Source of the DNA: Microbacterium natoriense
Lineage (GTDB): Bacteria; Actinomycetota; Actinomycetes; Actinomycetales; Microbacteriaceae
Length of the DNA: 64,000 bases
Assembly: GCF_030816295.1 (NCBI RefSeq)
Contig: NZ_JAUSXV010000001.1
Span: forward strand, 930,001-994,000
Reading direction: 5' to 3'
The position numbers and the translations under genes are program-made. The notes beneath the pieces were generated by a model, which saw only the letters and a list, made by a program, of their open reading frames with translations, was not told the DNA's origin and searched no databases. Below, in pieces: positions 62,490 through 64,000 of the stretch. The first letter of the stretch is position 1, and every line of letters begins with the position of its first letter.

Positions 62490-63275
62490 TCAGCGCCGGG
62501 CGACCACGAGCGGCACCCCCGTGCCCGGGTGTGGGAACAAATCGACCGCCTGCCCGTAGACCTCTTCGATCCTTGCGGCGGTGAGCACTTCGGCCGGTGC
62601 TCCGGTCGCGGCGACTCGGCCATCGGCGAGGAGCGTCACCCGGTCGGCGTGAGCGAGCGCGGCATTCAGATCGTGCAGCACGATCGCCACCGCGGTGCCG
62701 GCGCCGGCCTGTGTGCGGATGAGGCGCATGACGTCTTCGTGATGCTTGAGATCGAGGGCGGCGCTCGGTTCGTCGAGCAGCAGGATGCCGGTGCGCTGTG
62801 CGAGCACGCGGGCGAGCGCCACCCGCGCCCGCTCCCCGCCGGACAGCGACGTCACCGCGCGATCGGCCAGCGGCAGCACCTCTGTCGCCGTCATCGCGGA
62901 GAACACGATCTCGTCGTCGTCGTCATCATCGCCCGCGGCGGTGTGCGCCCACGGCGCGCGTCCCATGCGCACGACCTGCGCGGCCGTGAACGGGAAGGTC
63001 ACGGTGTTCTCCTGCAGCAGTACGGCTCTCCGTCGCGCGAGCTCCCGGGGGCGGATGCCGCCGATGGGAGCGCCGTCGAGTTCCACGACTCCCTCGGCGG
63101 GGGAGACATCGCCCGCCAGAACCCCGAACAGCGTCGACTTGCCGGCGCCGTTCGGGCCGACGAGCGCGTGGACTTCGCCCGCGCGGACCTCGATCGACAC
63201 CCCGGCGAGGATCTCGCGGCTTTCGCCGACGCGCACGGTCACGCCTCGACCCGACAGGCGCACGCTCACGCCCAT
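62490..63275 (-). CDS. hmuV: Heme/iron ABC transporter ATPase (HmuV type)
   Basis: The 261-residue protein has Walker A GPNGAGKST, signature LSGGERARVALARVL, Walker B GILLLDEPSAALD and switch VLHDLNAALAHAD. RRRAVLLQENTVTFPFTAAQVV is typical of HmuV/FecE-type Q-loops. An insertion with six Asp residues (GDDDDDDE) precedes the signature. Start ATG 63275 lies directly against GGGGGG; GTG 63269 has better spacing. It overlaps the permease gene by ten bases. Confidence 0.9.
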   Translation of the reverse strand: MGVSVRLSGRGVTVRVGESREILAGVSIEVRAGEVHALVGPNGAGKSTLFGVLAGDVSPAEGVVELDGAPIGGIRPRELARRRAVLLQENTVTFPFTAAQVVRMGRAPWAHTAAGDDDDDDEIVFSAMTATEVLPLADRAVTSLSGGERARVALARVLAQRTGILLLDEPSAALDLKHHEDVMRLIRTQAGAGTAVAIVLHDLNAALAHADRVTLLADGRVAATGAPAEVLTAARIEEVYGQAVDLFPHPGTGVPLVVARR

Positions 63276-64000
63276 CCCCCCGAGCGCCGCCGCGTCCTGA
63301 CGAGGAGCCAGAGGAAGAAAGGGCCCCCGACCAGGGCTGTGATCATGCCGATGGGCAGGTCGGCCAGCGGCACCGCGGTGCGGGCGAACAGGTCGGCGAG
63401 CGAGATCAGCAGAGCCCCGCCGAGCGCCGACGCGATCACGAGCGGAAGGTGGGCCGGGCCGATGATCATGCGCATGAGATGGGGGACGACGAGACCGGCG
63501 AAGCCGATGATGCCGGCGAACGACACGGCGGCGCACACGAGCACCGCGACGGTCACGATCACGACGATCCGGAGCGCCTCCACGTCGAGTCCGAGATGTC
63601 GGGCCGTGCGCTCGCCCAGAGCGAAGAGGTCGAGTCTCCGCGCGACGAGGAGCGCGACGAGCACACCGACCGCGACGAGCGGTGCGACCAGGGCGGCATG
63701 CGACCACAGCGCTCCGTTCAGCGAACCCAGTTGCCAGAACACGATCTGCTCGCGGGTCGAGGTGGTGCCGAGGAACGTGAGGAACGCCATGCCCGCTCCG
63801 GCTATCGCGTTGATCGCGATGCCGGTCAGCAGCAGCGTGACGACTTCGGTCCGGCCGCCCGAGCGGCTGATGAAGTACACCGCGAGCACCGCCGCGAGGC
63901 CGCCGAGGAACGCGAACACCGGCGTGGTCCACATGCCGAACGCGGCGAGCCCGAGCGTGATGCTGGCTGCGGCGCCGAGGGCTGCGCCGGACGAGACGCC
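63266..64000 (-). CDS. hmuU: Heme/iron ABC transporter permease (FecCD/HmuU type), 5' end off-window
   Basis: The frame is open to the right edge, where it reads GVSSGAALGAAASITLG, the GxSxGAxxG motif of FecCD permeases (BtuC/HmuU). Other conserved parts are TGIAINAIAGAGMAFL, GSLNGALWSHAALV and FAGIIGFAGLVVPHLMRMI. About 240 codons are visible with seven or eight hydrophobic helices. It forms the membrane channel for heme or siderophore import with the HmuV-like ATPase downstream; the binding protein gene should lie beyond the edge. Confidence 0.93.
   Translation of the reverse strand, partial: GVSSGAALGAAASITLGLAAFGMWTTPVFAFLGGLAAVLAVYFISRSGGRTEVVTLLLTGIAINAIAGAGMAFLTFLGTTSTREQIVFWQLGSLNGALWSHAALVAPLVAVGVLVALLVARRLDLFALGERTARHLGLDVEALRIVVIVTVAVLVCAAVSFAGIIGFAGLVVPHLMRMIIGPAHLPLVIASALGGALLISLADLFARTAVPLADLPIGMITALVGGPFFLWLLVRTRRRSGGWA

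Overview
The window is GC-rich, densely coded DNA from a high-GC Gram-positive bacterium, most likely a Microbacterium or close Microbacteriaceae relative. This is inferred from strong G/C third positions, many GTG starts, LacI-controlled sugar ABC operons without their own ATPase, DUF2510 and PadR/MFS gene types, and the constant recurrence of GGATGC/GCATCC. No rRNA, tRNA, CRISPR array, transposase or phage gene was recognised. It reads as chromosomal DNA of a plant- or soil-associated saprophyte rich in carbohydrate-uptake loci.

Left part (1-16 kb): the end of a MocR-type aminotransferase, a KimA-like permease, a frameshifted VanZ/RDD membrane protein and a small alarmone synthetase. A glycan locus follows: GH2 enzyme, LacI repressor, sugar ABC transporter (binding protein plus two permeases), cytoplasmic GH43 enzyme, a secreted BNR/GH93-like enzyme and an orphan ricin-lectin fragment. 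Two copies of a CAGCGCTA operator tie the regulator to the GH2 gene and the transporter operon.

Middle-left (16-26 kb): an M20 amidohydrolase and TetR regulator, divergent from an Opp-type ABC operon (binding protein, two ATPases, two permeases) that ends in a GH3 beta-glucosidase. Next (26-30.4 kb) are redox and metal stress genes: SoxR facing a ferredoxin / flavin reductase / superoxide dismutase operon across a perfect SoxR-type palindrome, then an arsO-arsC pair divergent from arsR across an inverted repeat.

Middle (30.4-36 kb): a MalR-like LacI regulator with a GH13 alpha-glucosidase, a DUF1761 protein, a VOC protein, purQ, purS and apt. From 36 to 44 kb lies a complete cellulose/cellobiose regulon: secreted GH6-CBM2 cellulase, CebEFG-type transporter, GH1 beta-glucosidase and a CelR/CebR repressor, joined by three TGGGAGCGCTCCCA-type boxes. 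A secreted metzincin protease follows.

Right part (45-64 kb): a poorly characterised cluster (DUF2510 membrane protein, a WXG100-like helical hairpin protein, a glycine-rich protein with a type VII substrate-like layout, a DUF3137-like membrane protein and a DUF1266 protein). Then come a TetR regulator, uracil permease, purC, a lipoprotein, a PadR/MFS pair whose MFS gene is frameshifted, a GNAT enzyme, a fused GlnHP plus GlnQ transporter, purD, a CoA-type Nudix hydrolase, a sterol-carrier-like protein and the start of a heme/iron ABC transporter that runs off the right edge.

Two patterns cut across the loci. All three stand-alone binding-protein genes are followed at once by a strong hairpin before the next gene of the same operon. 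Many gene-end gaps carry long, modular inverted repeats whose parts recur at distant sites.
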